Assembly (NCBI RefSeq): GCF_039908635.1
Contig: NZ_CP150918.1
Span: forward strand, 4,976,001 to 5,040,000
Reading direction: 5' to 3'
Origin: Pseudomonas purpurea
Lineage (GTDB): Bacteria; Pseudomonadota; Gammaproteobacteria; Pseudomonadales; Pseudomonadaceae
Length of the DNA stretch: 64,000 nucleotides
Shown: positions 1 through 12,898 of the stretch, piece by piece
Layout of the letters: each line of letters begins with the position of its first letter
How positions within the stretch are numbered: position 1 is the stretch's first letter
Program-made: the position numbers and the translations under genes
Notes under the pieces: generated by a model
Told to the model about the DNA's origin: nothing
Database searches by the model: none
What the model saw: the letters and a program-made list of their open reading frames with translations, nothing else

Positions 1-940
<940 letters not shown>

Positions 941-966
941 AAAAAAAACGGAGCCCGAAGGCTCCG
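941..966 (-). terminator. Rho-independent terminator of ettA
   Basis: Read on the minus strand, CGGAGCC and GGCTCCG form a 7-bp stem with a tetraloop, followed by eight T (A-run at 941-948). It starts 23 bases beyond the ettA stop codon and points in the direction of ettA transcription. Confidence 0.85.
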
Positions 967-989
967 CTCTTTATGCAACCAACCTGAAA

Positions 990-2654
<1,665 letters not shown>

Positions 2655-2936
2655 GGTGAACCTAGCGTCAGTGACTAATAAAAAGAGCGGGCGATGCCCG
2701 TGCAGGCCATGCGCAGCGCAGACACTTGATCGCAATCAATGTCGGCGCACGTAAAAAAGCCTGAATATCTGGGGCTGGAACGCCCTGCGTAACCGGCAAA
2801 GCTACCTCAATGCGGCATACCCGTCCAGCCGCAAGGGGCTGGCACTTTGCCACAACTCAAGGCATGCTAGCCGCCCTTCGGGCGTCCGGCTTATAGTGCA
2901 CGTCGCGCCAGTCCAGCCAAACCGCAGGATTACAGT

Positions 2937-5900
2937 TTGTCCAATGTCACTCCTCACTCGTCCGTGCGCGCATTGCACCCTGCGCCCGGCTCTCCCCTGC
3001 GTGGCACCTTGAAAGGCGCTCTGGCGACGCTCGTCCTTTTGTTGCTCGGCCTGCTGTTCTGGCAACTGCTCGACCAACTCCACGAGACCCAGAGAAACCA
3101 GCGCCAGTACACCATCGACTACACCGCCGACCTGGCCGCGCAAGTCAGCCTCAACATGGCACTGAACGCGCAAATCGCCCTCAACCTGTTACCGATCATC
3201 GAACAACCACAAAGCGGCGAACAGCAACAAGCGCTGCTGCGCAAATTGCAGCAATCGCTGCCGGACCTGCGCAGCATGGCGCTGCTGACCCCTTCGGGCA
3301 AAGTCATCAGCGACAGCGCCCCCAACAGCGAAGACGCCGATTACCTCAACGAACTGGTCCGGCGCAGCCACGCCCAGGCGCACTATTTCAGCAACGCCAA
3401 TGACGGCTCGGTGGTGCATCTGTTACTGCGCCAGGCCAGCGGCAACAGTCGCGGGTACTGGGCGCTGCGGCTGACCCCGACTTTTTTCTCGACCCTGACC
3501 AAACAGGGAGACGTTGGCCTGCGCCCGTTGTGGCTGGTTGAAAACCGCGTCAATCATCAGATCATCAGCCGCGACGAAGCCTTGCCTTCCGCCAAACCCG
3601 GCGTCCTGACACCCGATGACCTGGCCAACAGCGTGTTGGTGGTGCCGTTGAGCAGCAGCGACTGGCAACTGCGCGGGCTGTTCGACCGCCAGCAAGTGAT
3701 CGAACAACTGCTGCCGGCCTTCATTGGCAAATGCCTGCTGGGCCTGGCCTTTTCGCTGCTGCCGGTGATCGCCCTGCTGAACATGCGCCGCCGCCAGCGC
3801 CAGTTGCATGAAGGGCGCCGGCGCTACCAGGATATTTTCGAAGGCACCGGCGTGGCCCTGTGCGTGCTCGACCTTTCAGGCTTGAAAGCGTTTTTCGACA
3901 AGGCTCACCTGCACAACCTCGAGCAACTGCACACCTGGCTCAAGGTCCCCGAGCAACGCCAGCAGTTGTTGCAGGAATTACGCATTACCGAGGTCAACCA
4001 GGTCGCCCTGCACCTGCTCAATGTCCAGTCCTGCGAGCAAGCCTGGAAGCTGTTGATTGAAGGTCGGCCGCTGGACGGCAACACCATCGGCCACCAGTTG
4101 CTCGATGCCTTGGTCAGCCAGCAAAAGCAGCTTGAACTGGAGATCAACCTCAAGGACGCCCAGGGCCGCGACCAGCACTTGTGGCTGGTGCTGCGCCTGC
4201 CGGAAGAACAGCACGACTATAAAGCCGTGATCCTGAGCATCAGCGACATCACCAGCCGCAAGCTGATCGAGCTGTCGCTGCTAGAACGCGAAGGCTTCTG
4301 GTCCGATGTGGTGCGCACGGTGCCGGATCACCTCTACGTGCAGGACGTGATCAGCCAGCGGATGATTTTCAGCAACCACCATCTCGGCCAGACCCTGGGC
4401 TACAACCGGAACGAGCTGCACCAGATGGGCGAGTACTTCTGGGAAATCCTGCTGCACCCCGAAGACGGTGACCACTACCACCGCCTGCGCCAGGAACAAC
4501 GCCAGTCCGGTTACGCCCAACTGCTCCAGGCGCAATTGCGCTTCCGTCACCGCGATGGCAAATGGCGGCGTTTCGATATTCGCGAACAGGCATTGGCGCG
4601 AGACAAACACGATCAGGTGACGCGCATCATCGGCGTGGCCAAGGACATCACCGACCAGATCGAGGCCAGCGAGTCGTTGCGCGACAGCGAGCAACGCTAC
4701 CGGATGCTCGCCGAAAGCATCAGCGACGTGATCTTCTCCACCGACAGCAAGCTCTCGCTCAATTACGTCAGCCCCTCGGTGCAAGCGGTGCTGGGTTATG
4801 ACGCCGAGTGGATTTTCGAGAACGGCTGGCAGACGACCATTGCCAACCCGCAGCAACTGACCGGCATCTACAACCTGATGGATCGGGTCAGCAAGGCCCT
4901 GGACAAACCCGAACAACTCACCCTGTTGCGCAATCAGGTGCAAACCCAGTTGTTCCTGTTCGACTGCCTGCGGGCCGACGGTCGCAAGATCCCCATCGAG
5001 CTGCGCCTGGTGCTGGTGTGGGATGAACACGGCGCCTTCGAAGGCGTGCTCGGCGTCGGTCGCGACATCAGCCAGCAACGGCGCGCCGAGAAAGACCTGC
5101 GCATGGCGGCCACGGTATTCGAACATTCGACCTCGGCGATCCTGATCACCGACCCGGCCGGTTACATCGTGCAGGCCAACGAAGCGTTCAGCCGCGTCAG
5201 TGGCTACGAGGTGTCGCAAGTCCTCGACCAACTGCCGAACATGCTCACTGTCGACGACCAGCAGGAAGCCCACCTGCGTTATGTGCTCAAGCAACTGCAC
5301 CAGCACAGTTCCTGGGAAGGCGAAGTCTGGCTCAAGCGCCGCAACGGCGAACACTACCCGGCGTGGGTCGGCATCACGGCGGTACTGGATGACGAAGGCG
5401 ACCTCGCCAGCTACGTGTGCTTCTTCAGCGACATCAGCGAGCGCAAGGCCAGCGAACAACGGATTCATCGCCTGGCCTATTACGACGCCCTGACTCACCT
5501 GCCCAACCGCACGCTGTTCCAGGATCGCCTGCACACCGCGCTGCAATCGGCCGAGCGGCAGAAGTCCTGGGTAGTGTTGATGTTCCTCGACCTGGACCGG
5601 TTCAAACCGATCAACGACTCCCTCGGCCATGCCGCAGGCGACCGCATGCTCAAGGAAATGGCCACCCGCCTGCTCGGTTGCGTCGACGATGACGACACCG
5701 TGGCGCGCATGGGCGGTGACGAATTCACCTTGTTGCTGCAACCGCGAGCCAATCGCGAGATCGCCCTGAACCGGGCGATTCACGTGGCCGAGCAGATCCT
5801 CGCCAGCCTGGTGAAGCCGTTCGTGCTGGAAGGTCGCGAGTTTTTCGTCACCGCCAGTATCGGCATCGCCCTGAGCCCGCAGGACGGCAGCGAGCTGAGC

Positions 5901-6785
5901 CAGTTGATGAAGAACGCCGACACCGCGATGTATCACGCCAAGGAGCGCGGCAAAAACAACTTCCAGTTCTATCAGGCCGACATGAACGCCAGCGCCCTGG
6001 AGCGACTGGAACTGGAAAGCGACCTGCGCCACGCGCTGGAACAAAACGAATTCGTGCTCTACTACCAGCCGCAATTCAGCGGCGACGGCAAACGCCTGAC
6101 CGGTGCCGAAGCCCTGCTGCGCTGGCGTCACCCGCGACGCGGATTGGTGCCACCGGGAGACTTCATCCCGGTACTCGAAGAACTCGGGCTGGTGGTGGAC
6201 GTCGGCGACTGGGTCATCAGCGAAGCGTGCCGCCAGCTCAAGAGCTGGCACGTGGCCAAGGTGCGGGTGCCGAAAGTGTCGGTGAACATCTCGGCCCGGC
6301 AGTTCTCCGACGGCCAACTCGGTACGCGGATCGCGACCATTCTCAAGGACACCGGTTTGCCGCCGGCCTGCCTGGAACTGGAGTTGACCGAAAGTATCCT
6401 GATGCGCGAAGTCAGCGAAGCCATGCAGATTCTGGCCGGCCTGAAAAACCTCGGCCTGAGCATCGCGGTCGACGACTTTGGCACCGGCTATTCATCGCTC
6501 AACTACCTCAAGCAATTCCCGATCGATGTGCTGAAAATCGACCGCACCTTCGTCGACGGCCTGCCGTCCGGCGAGCAGGACGCGCAAATCGCCCGGGCAA
6601 TCATTGCCATGGCCCACAGCCTGAACCTGGCGGTGATCGCCGAGGGCGTCGAAACCCATGAGCAACTGGACTTCCTGCGTGAGCATGGTTGCGATGAAGT
6701 TCAGGGGTATCTGTTCGGTCGTCCGATGCCGGCCAGCCGATTTGAAGCGCAGTTCAGCAATGATGCGTTGTTCATGTTTGATTAG
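2937..6785 (+). CDS. morA: Membrane-bound GGDEF-EAL c-di-GMP enzyme, MorA type
   Basis: Makes and/or degrades c-di-GMP; MorA controls the motility-to-biofilm switch in Pseudomonas. Domains in order: membrane segment (~27-45), periplasmic sensor (~50-255), second membrane segment (~257-280), a degenerate PAS-like stretch (~295-440), PAS domains starting near 451, 584 and 721, GGDEF (~845-1005) and EAL (~1030-1270). The active-site GGDEF is intact at 926-930. EAL is intact at 1058-1060, and the phosphodiesterase motifs [16 protein letters not shown] and the KID motif are present. The inhibitory I-site (RxxD five residues before GGDEF) is missing (DDDD instead). The start is TTG 2937-2939, preceded by AGGA seven bases upstream. 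The named assignment rests on architecture and on the ettA-morA-glyA order known from P. aeruginosa. Confidence 0.88.
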   Translation: MSNVTPHSSVRALHPAPGSPLRGTLKGALATLVLLLLGLLFWQLLDQLHETQRNQRQYTIDYTADLAAQVSLNMALNAQIALNLLPIIEQPQSGEQQQALLRKLQQSLPDLRSMALLTPSGKVISDSAPNSEDADYLNELVRRSHAQAHYFSNANDGSVVHLLLRQASGNSRGYWALRLTPTFFSTLTKQGDVGLRPLWLVENRVNHQIISRDEALPSAKPGVLTPDDLANSVLVVPLSSSDWQLRGLFDRQQVIEQLLPAFIGKCLLGLAFSLLPVIALLNMRRRQRQLHEGRRRYQDIFEGTGVALCVLDLSGLKAFFDKAHLHNLEQLHTWLKVPEQRQQLLQELRITEVNQVALHLLNVQSCEQAWKLLIEGRPLDGNTIGHQLLDALVSQQKQLELEINLKDAQGRDQHLWLVLRLPEEQHDYKAVILSISDITSRKLIELSLLEREGFWSDVVRTVPDHLYVQDVISQRMIFSNHHLGQTLGYNRNELHQMGEYFWEILLHPEDGDHYHRLRQEQRQSGYAQLLQAQLRFRHRDGKWRRFDIREQALARDKHDQVTRIIGVAKDITDQIEASESLRDSEQRYRMLAESISDVIFSTDSKLSLNYVSPSVQAVLGYDAEWIFENGWQTTIANPQQLTGIYNLMDRVSKALDKPEQLTLLRNQVQTQLFLFDCLRADGRKIPIELRLVLVWDEHGAFEGVLGVGRDISQQRRAEKDLRMAATVFEHSTSAILITDPAGYIVQANEAFSRVSGYEVSQVLDQLPNMLTVDDQQEAHLRYVLKQLHQHSSWEGEVWLKRRNGEHYPAWVGITAVLDDEGDLASYVCFFSDISERKASEQRIHRLAYYDALTHLPNRTLFQDRLHTALQSAERQKSWVVLMFLDLDRFKPINDSLGHAAGDRMLKEMATRLLGCVDDDDTVARMGGDEFTLLLQPRANREIALNRAIHVAEQILASLVKPFVLEGREFFVTASIGIALSPQDGSELSQLMKNADTAMYHAKERGKNNFQFYQADMNASALERLELESDLRHALEQNEFVLYYQPQFSGDGKRLTGAEALLRWRHPRRGLVPPGDFIPVLEELGLVVDVGDWVISEACRQLKSWHVAKVRVPKVSVNISARQFSDGQLGTRIATILKDTGLPPACLELELTESILMREVSEAMQILAGLKNLGLSIAVDDFGTGYSSLNYLKQFPIDVLKIDRTFVDGLPSGEQDAQIARAIIAMAHSLNLAVIAEGVETHEQLDFLREHGCDEVQGYLFGRPMPASRFEAQFSNDALFMFD

Positions 6786-6953
6786 ACGAAAACCACAAGT
6801 CTTAAACCACCCAAGTAAAAACCTAAAGTGAAGATCAAAACTTAACAAGCCAGGATTTTAACTCCCTGAAAATAACGCATACTTCCCAACAGCATACAAA
6901 GCGAAACACTTACCTCAGCCCTTACAGTTCTTACATGTTAGATTTTCGTTTCC

Positions 6954-6979
6954 GGCCGCACAGTGCAAACACAGCGGCC
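6954..6979. other. Short hairpin before the orphan gene
   Basis: GGCCGC (6954-6959) and GCGGCC (6974-6979) form a perfect 6-bp stem with a 14-base loop, 28 bases before the start of the orphan gene at 7008. It has no T-run. It could be an operator or a leader structure of that gene; no function can be assigned. Confidence 0.35.
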
Positions 6980-7007
6980 AAACTTGAATCAACACTAAGG
7001 AACCGCC

Positions 7008-7514
7008 ATGAGCACTGACCGCCAAAAATCTTTTATTGGAACACTTAGCTGTGAAGGAGACCCCGTCAGCATCGACAACTTTTATGGCAGCAACCGCAAG
7101 AGCTTATTAGTAGCCAAACGTGGAAGAACACCTACTAAATTCTACTTTCGGGTCGAGCGTGGTTCTTATGTCATGTATGTTCGTGACGAGAAGCATCAGG
7201 GCAAGCTGGTCAATATAAACAGTCATGGTGAGCTTGCCGTAAGCTCGGCACACGAGGCTGGGGAAATCCAATTTGATCTTGACAGCATGTCACTGGACAG
7301 TATGAAAACAGATCGCATTCAACTTAATTTATACGCCCACCATAGACGCTTACTGACAATAAGTGGCACCACATCAAACCCCTTAGATCATAACCGCCAC
7401 GCCATACCCGAGAGTAAATATTTTTCGGTAGACCGACCTCAACTCTTCGCAAACTTCACACTGAACATACTTGAGAGAAATGTTCCTTACCTTGACCATC
7501 CCGACGAAGTCTAA
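7008..7514 (+). CDS. Hypothetical protein, low-GC orphan between morA and glyA
   Basis: 168 residues, not recognised. The start ATG has a good ribosome site (AAGGA, 7 bases upstream). There is no signal peptide, membrane segment, cysteine cluster or catalytic motif, so it is probably cytoplasmic. The sequence is rich in short alternating strands (FYFRVERGSYVMYVRDE; IQLNLYAHHRRLLTISG), which suggests an all-beta protein; a beta-trefoil-like fold is a guess only. Base composition and codon use (many A/T-ending codons such as TTA, ATA, AAA) differ clearly from the neighbouring genes, which points to acquisition by transfer. It lies between the complete morA and a displaced copy of the morA 3' end. 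No partner gene or toxin-antitoxin pair is evident. Confidence 0.75.
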   Translation: MSTDRQKSFIGTLSCEGDPVSIDNFYGSNRKSLLVAKRGRTPTKFYFRVERGSYVMYVRDEKHQGKLVNINSHGELAVSSAHEAGEIQFDLDSMSLDSMKTDRIQLNLYAHHRRLLTISGTTSNPLDHNRHAIPESKYFSVDRPQLFANFTLNILERNVPYLDHPDEV

Positions 7515-7682
7515 ACAACCCCTCCTACTGATATAACATTGGAGAGGTGCCCTGACGCGTAAATCCAGCGACACGGATACAAGGTAAAAAATGCTGACCC
7601 TGCATCGCGCTCAACAACTTTATCGCTGACCAGCATCAAGTAGTTCTTGCCTCTAATAGGCCGAAACTCAGCCGCTCCCTGG

Positions 7683-7742
7683 TCGTCGGTCTGCCGGTTC
7701 GAAGCGCAGTTCAGCAATGATGCGCTGTTCATGTTCGACTGA
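7683..7742 (+). pseudogene. Truncated second copy of the morA 3' end
   Basis: Bases 7698-7742 repeat the last 45 bases of morA (6741-6785) at 39 of 45 positions and encode the same tail, [14 protein letters not shown], then a stop. Inside the codons all differences are synonymous; the stop is TGA instead of TAG. Weaker similarity continues to about 7683 with a short deletion. There is no start codon or upstream reading frame, so it is a remnant. It probably marks the right-hand edge of the segment that carries the orphan gene. Confidence 0.8.
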
Positions 7743-7761
7743 ATCCTTGTGGTGTTGCGGG

Positions 7762-7842
7762 CGGCCCTTTCGCGAGCCAGCCCGCTCCCACAGGGGATGC
7801 ATTTCAATTGTGGGAGCGGGCTGGCTCGCGAAAGGGCCCTCT
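7762..7842. repeat. Inverted pair of REP sequences
   Basis: Two copies of a GC-rich REP unit face each other (TTTCGCGAGCCAGCCCGCTC at 7768-7787 and its complement near 7815-7834), with a spacer of about 25 bases. The arrangement is typical of REP doublets in fluorescent pseudomonads. It lies between the morA remnant and glyA. Confidence 0.85.
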
Positions 7843-7968
7843 CAGGCACCGCATACCCGGTCATGAAAGCCACTTGTCTGCGACATGATGTCCTTTCATA
7901 TGCCAGACAAAACCCATTGAGTTAGAATGGCTTTTTTCTGCCCCCACCCCCGATCCTTGAGGACCGCC

Positions 7969-9222
7969 ATGTTCAGCCGTGATTTGACTATTGCCAAGTA
8001 CGACGCCGACCTTTTTGCCGCGATGGAGCAAGAAGCTCAGCGCCAGGAAGAACACATTGAGCTGATCGCTTCGGAGAACTACACCAGCCCAGCGGTGATG
8101 GAAGCTCAAGGCTCGGCACTGACCAACAAGTACGCCGAAGGTTACCCAGGCAAGCGCTACTACGGCGGCTGCGAATACGTCGACGTGGTTGAACAACTGG
8201 CCATCGACCGCGCCAAAGAACTGTTCGGCGCCGATTACGCCAACGTCCAGCCGCACGCCGGTTCCCAAGCCAACAGCGCCGTTTACCTGGCACTGCTGGC
8301 AGCAGGCGACACCATCCTGGGCATGAGCCTGGCCCACGGCGGTCACCTGACCCACGGCGCCAGCGTTTCTTCGTCCGGCAAACTGTACAACGCCGTTCAG
8401 TACGGCATCGACGCCAATGGCCTGATCGACTACGACGAAGTCGAGCGCCTGGCCGTTGAACACAAACCAAAAATGATCGTGGCCGGTTTCTCTGCCTACT
8501 CGCAGATCCTGGACTTCCCGCGCTTCCGCGAAATCGCTGACAAGGTTGGCGCTTACCTGTTCGTCGACATGGCTCACGTGGCCGGTCTGGTTGCTGCTGG
8601 CATCTACCCGAACCCGGTTCCCTACGCTGACGTCGTGACCACCACCACCCACAAGACCCTGCGCGGTCCACGTGGCGGCCTGATCCTGGCTCGCGCCAAC
8701 GCCGACATCGAGAAGAAACTGAACTCCGCCGTATTCCCTGGCTCCCAGGGTGGCCCGCTGGAGCACGTGATCGCCGCCAAAGCGATCTGCTTCAAAGAAG
8801 CACTGCAGCCAGAGTTCAAGACCTACCAGCAACAAGTGCTGAAGAACGCCCAGGCCATGGCCGGTGTGTTCATCGAGCGCGGTTTCGATGTGGTTTCCGG
8901 CGGTACTGAAAACCACCTGTTCCTGCTGTCGCTGATCAAGCAGGACATCTCCGGTAAAGACGCCGATGCCGCTCTGGGCAAAGCGTTCATCACCGTGAAC
9001 AAGAACTCCGTACCGAACGATCCACGCTCCCCGTTCGTCACCTCCGGCCTGCGCTTCGGTACTCCGGCTGTGACCACTCGTGGCTTCAAGGAAGCAGAGT
9101 GCAAGGAACTGGCCGGCTGGATCTGCGACATCCTGGCTGACCTGAACAACGACGCCGTCATCGACGCCGTTCGCGAGAAGGTCAAGGCCATCTGCAAGAA
9201 GCTGCCGGTATACGGCGCATGA
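7969..9222 (+). CDS. glyA: Serine hydroxymethyltransferase
   Basis: PLP enzyme interconverting serine plus tetrahydrofolate with glycine plus 5,10-methylene-tetrahydrofolate; the main source of cytoplasmic one-carbon units. 417 residues, the normal length. The family signature [14 protein letters not shown] is present, with the PLP-binding lysine at residue 229. [18 protein letters not shown] near the N terminus is also typical. The start ATG 7969-7971 ([16 protein letters not shown]) follows TTGAGGA at good spacing and is preferred over an in-frame ATG at 7927. It stands alone and ends in its own terminator. Pseudomonads often have more than one glyA; this is the copy next to morA. Confidence 0.96.
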   Translation: MFSRDLTIAKYDADLFAAMEQEAQRQEEHIELIASENYTSPAVMEAQGSALTNKYAEGYPGKRYYGGCEYVDVVEQLAIDRAKELFGADYANVQPHAGSQANSAVYLALLAAGDTILGMSLAHGGHLTHGASVSSSGKLYNAVQYGIDANGLIDYDEVERLAVEHKPKMIVAGFSAYSQILDFPRFREIADKVGAYLFVDMAHVAGLVAAGIYPNPVPYADVVTTTTHKTLRGPRGGLILARANADIEKKLNSAVFPGSQGGPLEHVIAAKAICFKEALQPEFKTYQQQVLKNAQAMAGVFIERGFDVVSGGTENHLFLLSLIKQDISGKDADAALGKAFITVNKNSVPNDPRSPFVTSGLRFGTPAVTTRGFKEAECKELAGWICDILADLNNDAVIDAVREKVKAICKKLPVYGA

Positions 9223-9240
9223 TTGCAGTAGCTGAATGAA

Positions 9241-9269
9241 AAAACCCGGCGCTTGAGCCGGGTTTTTTT
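9241..9269 (+). terminator. Rho-independent terminator of glyA
   Basis: AACCCGGC and GCCGGGTT form the stem, followed by TTTTTTT, 19 bases after the glyA stop. The A-run on the left makes it usable from the opposite strand as well, for yjiA reading leftward. Confidence 0.88.
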
Positions 9270-9309
9270 ATACCTGAAAAAAGCTGTGTTCTCAGATTGG
9301 CGGCGTGAA

Positions 9310-10281
9310 TCAGGCTGCGTGCAGGCGCGCAAACCCCTCGCGAATCTTTGCTTCCGGCAAATCATCGGCAATGAACACGATCACGCTTTCACGGGGTTCG
9401 CCCTCTTCCCACTCGGTATCCCAGTCGAAGCCGTACAGCTTCAGTACGCCCTGAAACACCATCCGCCGCGGTTCGCCGACAATGCTCAGCACGCCCTTGT
9501 AACGCAGCAGTTGCTTGCCGTGATCTTCCAGCAGCTCGTTCATGAACTCGCTGAGCTTGTCGATATCCAGCGGCCTGTCGGTGCGCAGCACCAGGCTGGA
9601 GATGCGGTCGATGGACGGCGCCTTGCTCACCGGACGCAAGCTCACCCCACCGCCCAGATCGGCGTTCAGGTTGAAACCGCGCACGTCGAGCAATTCTGCC
9701 AGGTCGATTTTGCCATGCTCGACCACGCGAATCGGCGCACGGCGGTTGATGCGGGTCAGGCGTTCGCTCAGCGCCTCGAAAGTCGCTTCGTCCACCAGAT
9801 CGCGCTTGCTCACCAGCAAGCGGTCGGCAAAACCGATCTGTGCCTGGGCGATGGTCTGTGTCAGGTGCAAATCAGCGTGGGCGGCGTCGACCAACGTGAT
9901 AATGCCGTCGAGGAGGTAGCGCTCGCGCAGCTCTTCATCAATGAAGAAGGTTTGCGCCACCGGCGCGGGATCGGCCAGCCCGGTGCATTCGATTACCAAG
10001 CGATCAAAGGCAATTTCGCCGCTGTCCAGGCGTTCGAGCAGCAGGTACAAGGCCTTGGTCAGGTCGGTATGGATGGTGCAGCAGACACAGCCGTTGGACA
10101 GCGTCATGACTTGAACTGGCTCATCGCCCAACAGTTGGGTGTCGATGCCCGCATCGCTGAATTCGTTTTCGATCACGGCGATTTTCAGGCCGTGCTCGGC
10201 TTTGAGCAGGTGGCGCAACAGCGTGGTTTTACCCGCGCCGAGAAAGCCGCTCAGGATCGTTACCGGAATGGGAGAAGACAA
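9310..10281 (-). CDS. yjiA: COG0523-family GTPase (YjiA type), likely metal chaperone
   Basis: G3E-family P-loop GTPase of 323 residues. Visible features are Walker [10 protein letters not shown] at residues 12-20, the family metal-binding motif GCVCC with cysteines 65, 67 and 68, a Walker B region ending in ECTGLADP, and an SKRDLVD base-recognition motif. A CobW C-terminal domain follows. Members bind Zn or Co and couple GTP hydrolysis to metal transfer; the client protein is not known here. It is the last gene of the minus-strand run cstA, ybdD-like, yjiA, from which it is separated by a REP pair, so expression may be partly independent. No Zur-type site was identified upstream. Confidence 0.88.
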   Translation of the reverse strand: MSSPIPVTILSGFLGAGKTTLLRHLLKAEHGLKIAVIENEFSDAGIDTQLLGDEPVQVMTLSNGCVCCTIHTDLTKALYLLLERLDSGEIAFDRLVIECTGLADPAPVAQTFFIDEELRERYLLDGIITLVDAAHADLHLTQTIAQAQIGFADRLLVSKRDLVDEATFEALSERLTRINRRAPIRVVEHGKIDLAELLDVRGFNLNADLGGGVSLRPVSKAPSIDRISSLVLRTDRPLDIDKLSEFMNELLEDHGKQLLRYKGVLSIVGEPRRMVFQGVLKLYGFDWDTEWEEGEPRESVIVFIADDLPEAKIREGFARLHAA

Positions 10282-10321
10282 ACCCGATCTCCTTCAACTA
10301 CACAAATAAAAAAGTGGAAGC

Positions 10322-10420
10322 AGACCTGTGGGAGCGGGCTTGCTCGCGAAAACGGTTCAACACTCAACAGTGCAGCTGACTGTCAGACCGCCTTCGCGAG
10401 CAAGCCCGCTCCCACTTAGG
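10322..10420. repeat. Inverted pair of REP sequences
   Basis: GTGGGAGCGGGCTTGCTCGC (from 10327) and its inverted copy (10400-10418) flank a spacer of about 50 bases between the ybdD-like gene and yjiA. It is the same REP class as at 7762 and 50921. Confidence 0.85.
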
Positions 10421-10459
10421 CCTGCTTCCACCTCACATCACATGACCCGAATCAACGGA

Positions 10460-10657
10460 TCAACAGCACTTGGGCCCACCCTTGCCACCGTAACGGGCTT
10501 CCTGGCGTTCCCGGAAGAACGCTTCGTAGCTCATCACCGGTTTGTCCGGGTGTTTGGTTTGCATATGCTCGACGTAGGTGTCGTAGTCGGGCATGCCGAC
10601 CATCAGGCGCGCGGCCTGACCGAGGTATTTACCGAGGCGACTCAGGTCATTGAACAT
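10460..10657 (-). CDS. YbdD/YjiX family small protein
   Basis: 65-residue cytoplasmic protein of the DUF466 (YbdD/YjiX) family, ending in the conserved Gly/Lys-rich tail GGKGGPKCC. The sequence [20 protein letters not shown] is typical. In E. coli, ybdD and yjiX sit directly after cstA and btsT, the CstA-type transporters, and the pairing is repeated here: the cstA stop is 15 bases upstream. A role as a small accessory factor of the transporter is inferred from this conserved linkage. Biochemical activity is not established. Confidence 0.9.
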   Translation of the reverse strand: MFNDLSRLGKYLGQAARLMVGMPDYDTYVEHMQTKHPDKPVMSYEAFFRERQEARYGGKGGPKCC

Positions 10658-10672
10658 GGTTGCAATCCTCGA

Positions 10673-12739
10673 TTACGCGTCCGGCAATGCCTGGAATGGC
10701 GATTCTTTATCCGTACGCTCTTTCGTGCCCCAGGCCGAAATACCGACCTTGAGCGCATAGAACAGGATGCTGAACACCACGAACAGGAACAGCGCCGTCA
10801 GCGTTGCGTTGGTGTACGCGTTGTAGATCACGTGCTGCATCTGGTTGATGTCCTTGGCCGGGGCGAGGATCTGCCCGTTGGCCAGGGCATCGCTGTATTT
10901 CTTGGCCAGCGACAGGAAGCCGATCGCCGGGTTGGCGTCGAACAGCTTGATGAAGCCTGCGGTGGTGGTGCAGATCAACAGCCAGACCGCTGGCAGCAAG
11001 GTCACCCAGATGTAGCGTTGGCGTTTCATTTTGATCAGCACAACCGTGCCGAGCATCAGCGCGATACCGGCCAGCATCTGGTTGGAGATACCGAACAGCG
11101 GCCACAAGGTGTTGATGCCACCCAGCGGGTCGATCACGCCTTGGTACAGCAGGTAACCCCACATCGCCACACAACCGGCGGTGGCGATCAGGTTGGCGGT
11201 CCAGGATTCAGTACGCTTGAGCGCCGGCACGAAGGAGCCGAGCAAATCCTGCAACATGAAACGACCGGCACGGGTTCCGGCGTCGACGGCAGTCAGGATG
11301 AACAGCGCTTCGAACAGGATCGCGAAGTGGTACCAGAACGCCATGGTGTTTTCACCCGGCAGGACACTGTGCAGGATCTGCGCGATACCGACCGCCAGGG
11401 TCGGCGCACCACCGGCGCGCGCCAGGATGGTGGTTTCACCGATGTCATGGGCCACCGCTTGCAGGGCTTCCGGCGTAATCGCGAAACCCCAGCTGCTGAC
11501 GGTTTGCGCCACGGCCACCACGTCACCGCCGACCACTGCGGCCGGGCTGTTCATGGCGAAGTACACGCCTGGCTCGATCACCGAAGCGGCAACCATTGCC
11601 ATGATGGCCACGAAGGACTCCATCAGCATGCCGCCGTAACCGATGTAACGGGCGTTGGTTTCGTTATCCAGCAGCTTCGGCGTGGTGCCGGAGGAGATCA
11701 GTGCGTGGAAACCCGAGACCGCGCCGCAGGCGATGGTGATGAACAGGAACGGGAACAGACCGCCCTTCCACACCGGCCCAGTGCCGTCGATGAACTGGGT
11801 CAGCGCCGGCATTTTCAGCTCGGGCATGGTCACCAGGATGCCGATCGCCAGCGCGATGATGGTGCCGATTTTCAGGAAGGTCGACAGGTAGTCGCGCGGT
11901 GCGAGGATCAACCAGACCGGCAGCACCGCCGCGACGAAGCCGTAGCCAATCAGCATCCAGGTGATCTGGATCCCGGTGAAGCTGAACGCTTTGGCCCACA
12001 CCGGATCGGCGGCAATCTGCCCGCCCAGCCAGATGGAACCGAGCAGCAGCAACACACCGATGACCGAGATTTCACCGATGCGGCCCGGGCGGATGTAGCG
12101 CATGTAAATGCCCATGAACATCGCGATCGGGATGGTCGCCATCACCGTGAAAATACCCCACGGGCTCTCGGCCAGCGCCTTGACCACGATCAGCGCCAGC
12201 ACCGCGAGGATGATGATCATGATCAGGAAGCAGCCAAACAGCGCGATGGTCCCGGGGATGCGGCCCATTTCTTCACGGACCATGTCGCCCAGCGAACGGC
12301 CGTTGCGGCGGGTGGACATGAACAGGACCATGAAGTCTTGAACGGCACCGGCCAGCACCACGCCGGCAATCAGCCAAAGCGTGCCGGGCAGGTAGCCCAT
12401 CTGCGCCGCCAGGACCGGACCAACCAAAGGCCCCGCGCCCGCAATGGCCGCGAAGTGGTGTCCGAACAGAATGTGTTTGTTGGTAGGGACGTAGTCCAGA
12501 CCGTCGTTATTGATGACGGCGGGGGTGGCCCGACGCGCGTCAAGTTGCATCACGTTGTTGGCGATGAACAGACTGTAGTAACGGTATGCAACCAGATAAA
12601 TGGCCACTGCCGCGACCACAATCCACAAGGCGTTGATCGCCTCGCCTCGGCGCAAGGCCACGACGCCCAGGGCGCACGCGCCTACGATTGCCAGCAGCAG
12701 CCAGGGTAGATGGCGTAGCAGGCTATTATTATTTTTCAT
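10673..12739 (-). CDS. cstA: Carbon starvation protein A, peptide/pyruvate transporter
   Basis: Inner-membrane protein of 688 residues with many hydrophobic helices spread over its whole length and the CstA signature NKHILFGHHFAAIAGAGPLVGP near residues 80-105. CstA/BtsT proteins import pyruvate and/or peptides when carbon is scarce. The start at 12737-12739 (MKNNNSLLRHLPWLLLAIVG) fits the family. The frame stays open to 12910, but that extension has no similarity. The ribosome site is weak: GGA followed by an A-rich spacer. It is transcribed together with the ybdD-like gene. No CRP or BtsR-type site could be recognised. Confidence 0.93.
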   Translation of the reverse strand: MKNNNSLLRHLPWLLLAIVGACALGVVALRRGEAINALWIVVAAVAIYLVAYRYYSLFIANNVMQLDARRATPAVINNDGLDYVPTNKHILFGHHFAAIAGAGPLVGPVLAAQMGYLPGTLWLIAGVVLAGAVQDFMVLFMSTRRNGRSLGDMVREEMGRIPGTIALFGCFLIMIIILAVLALIVVKALAESPWGIFTVMATIPIAMFMGIYMRYIRPGRIGEISVIGVLLLLGSIWLGGQIAADPVWAKAFSFTGIQITWMLIGYGFVAAVLPVWLILAPRDYLSTFLKIGTIIALAIGILVTMPELKMPALTQFIDGTGPVWKGGLFPFLFITIACGAVSGFHALISSGTTPKLLDNETNARYIGYGGMLMESFVAIMAMVAASVIEPGVYFAMNSPAAVVGGDVVAVAQTVSSWGFAITPEALQAVAHDIGETTILARAGGAPTLAVGIAQILHSVLPGENTMAFWYHFAILFEALFILTAVDAGTRAGRFMLQDLLGSFVPALKRTESWTANLIATAGCVAMWGYLLYQGVIDPLGGINTLWPLFGISNQMLAGIALMLGTVVLIKMKRQRYIWVTLLPAVWLLICTTTAGFIKLFDANPAIGFLSLAKKYSDALANGQILAPAKDINQMQHVIYNAYTNATLTALFLFVVFSILFYALKVGISAWGTKERTDKESPFQALPDA

Positions 12740-12898
12740 TTTTTTATTCCAGCCAGGGTGGACAAGAAAGACAGCCACCCCGAGTTTAGCGCTAGTGGCG
12801 ATAAAGACCATAGCTCGACGTTGGTCTAGCGCCATCGCTGTAGTGGCAGCCTGTGCAGATGCGGGTCTATAGTCAGCGAACAACCAGAGGACCGCGCC

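Noticed and set aside
4281..6317. Long open frame opposite morA
   Set aside because: Antisense to conserved PAS-GGDEF-EAL coding sequence; no ribosome site, no domain.
10328..12709. Open frame of 793 codons on the plus strand opposite cstA
   Set aside because: It is antisense to an unmistakable cstA, has compositional bias (His/Gln/Arg/Asp-rich) typical of high-GC shadow frames, and resembles no protein family.
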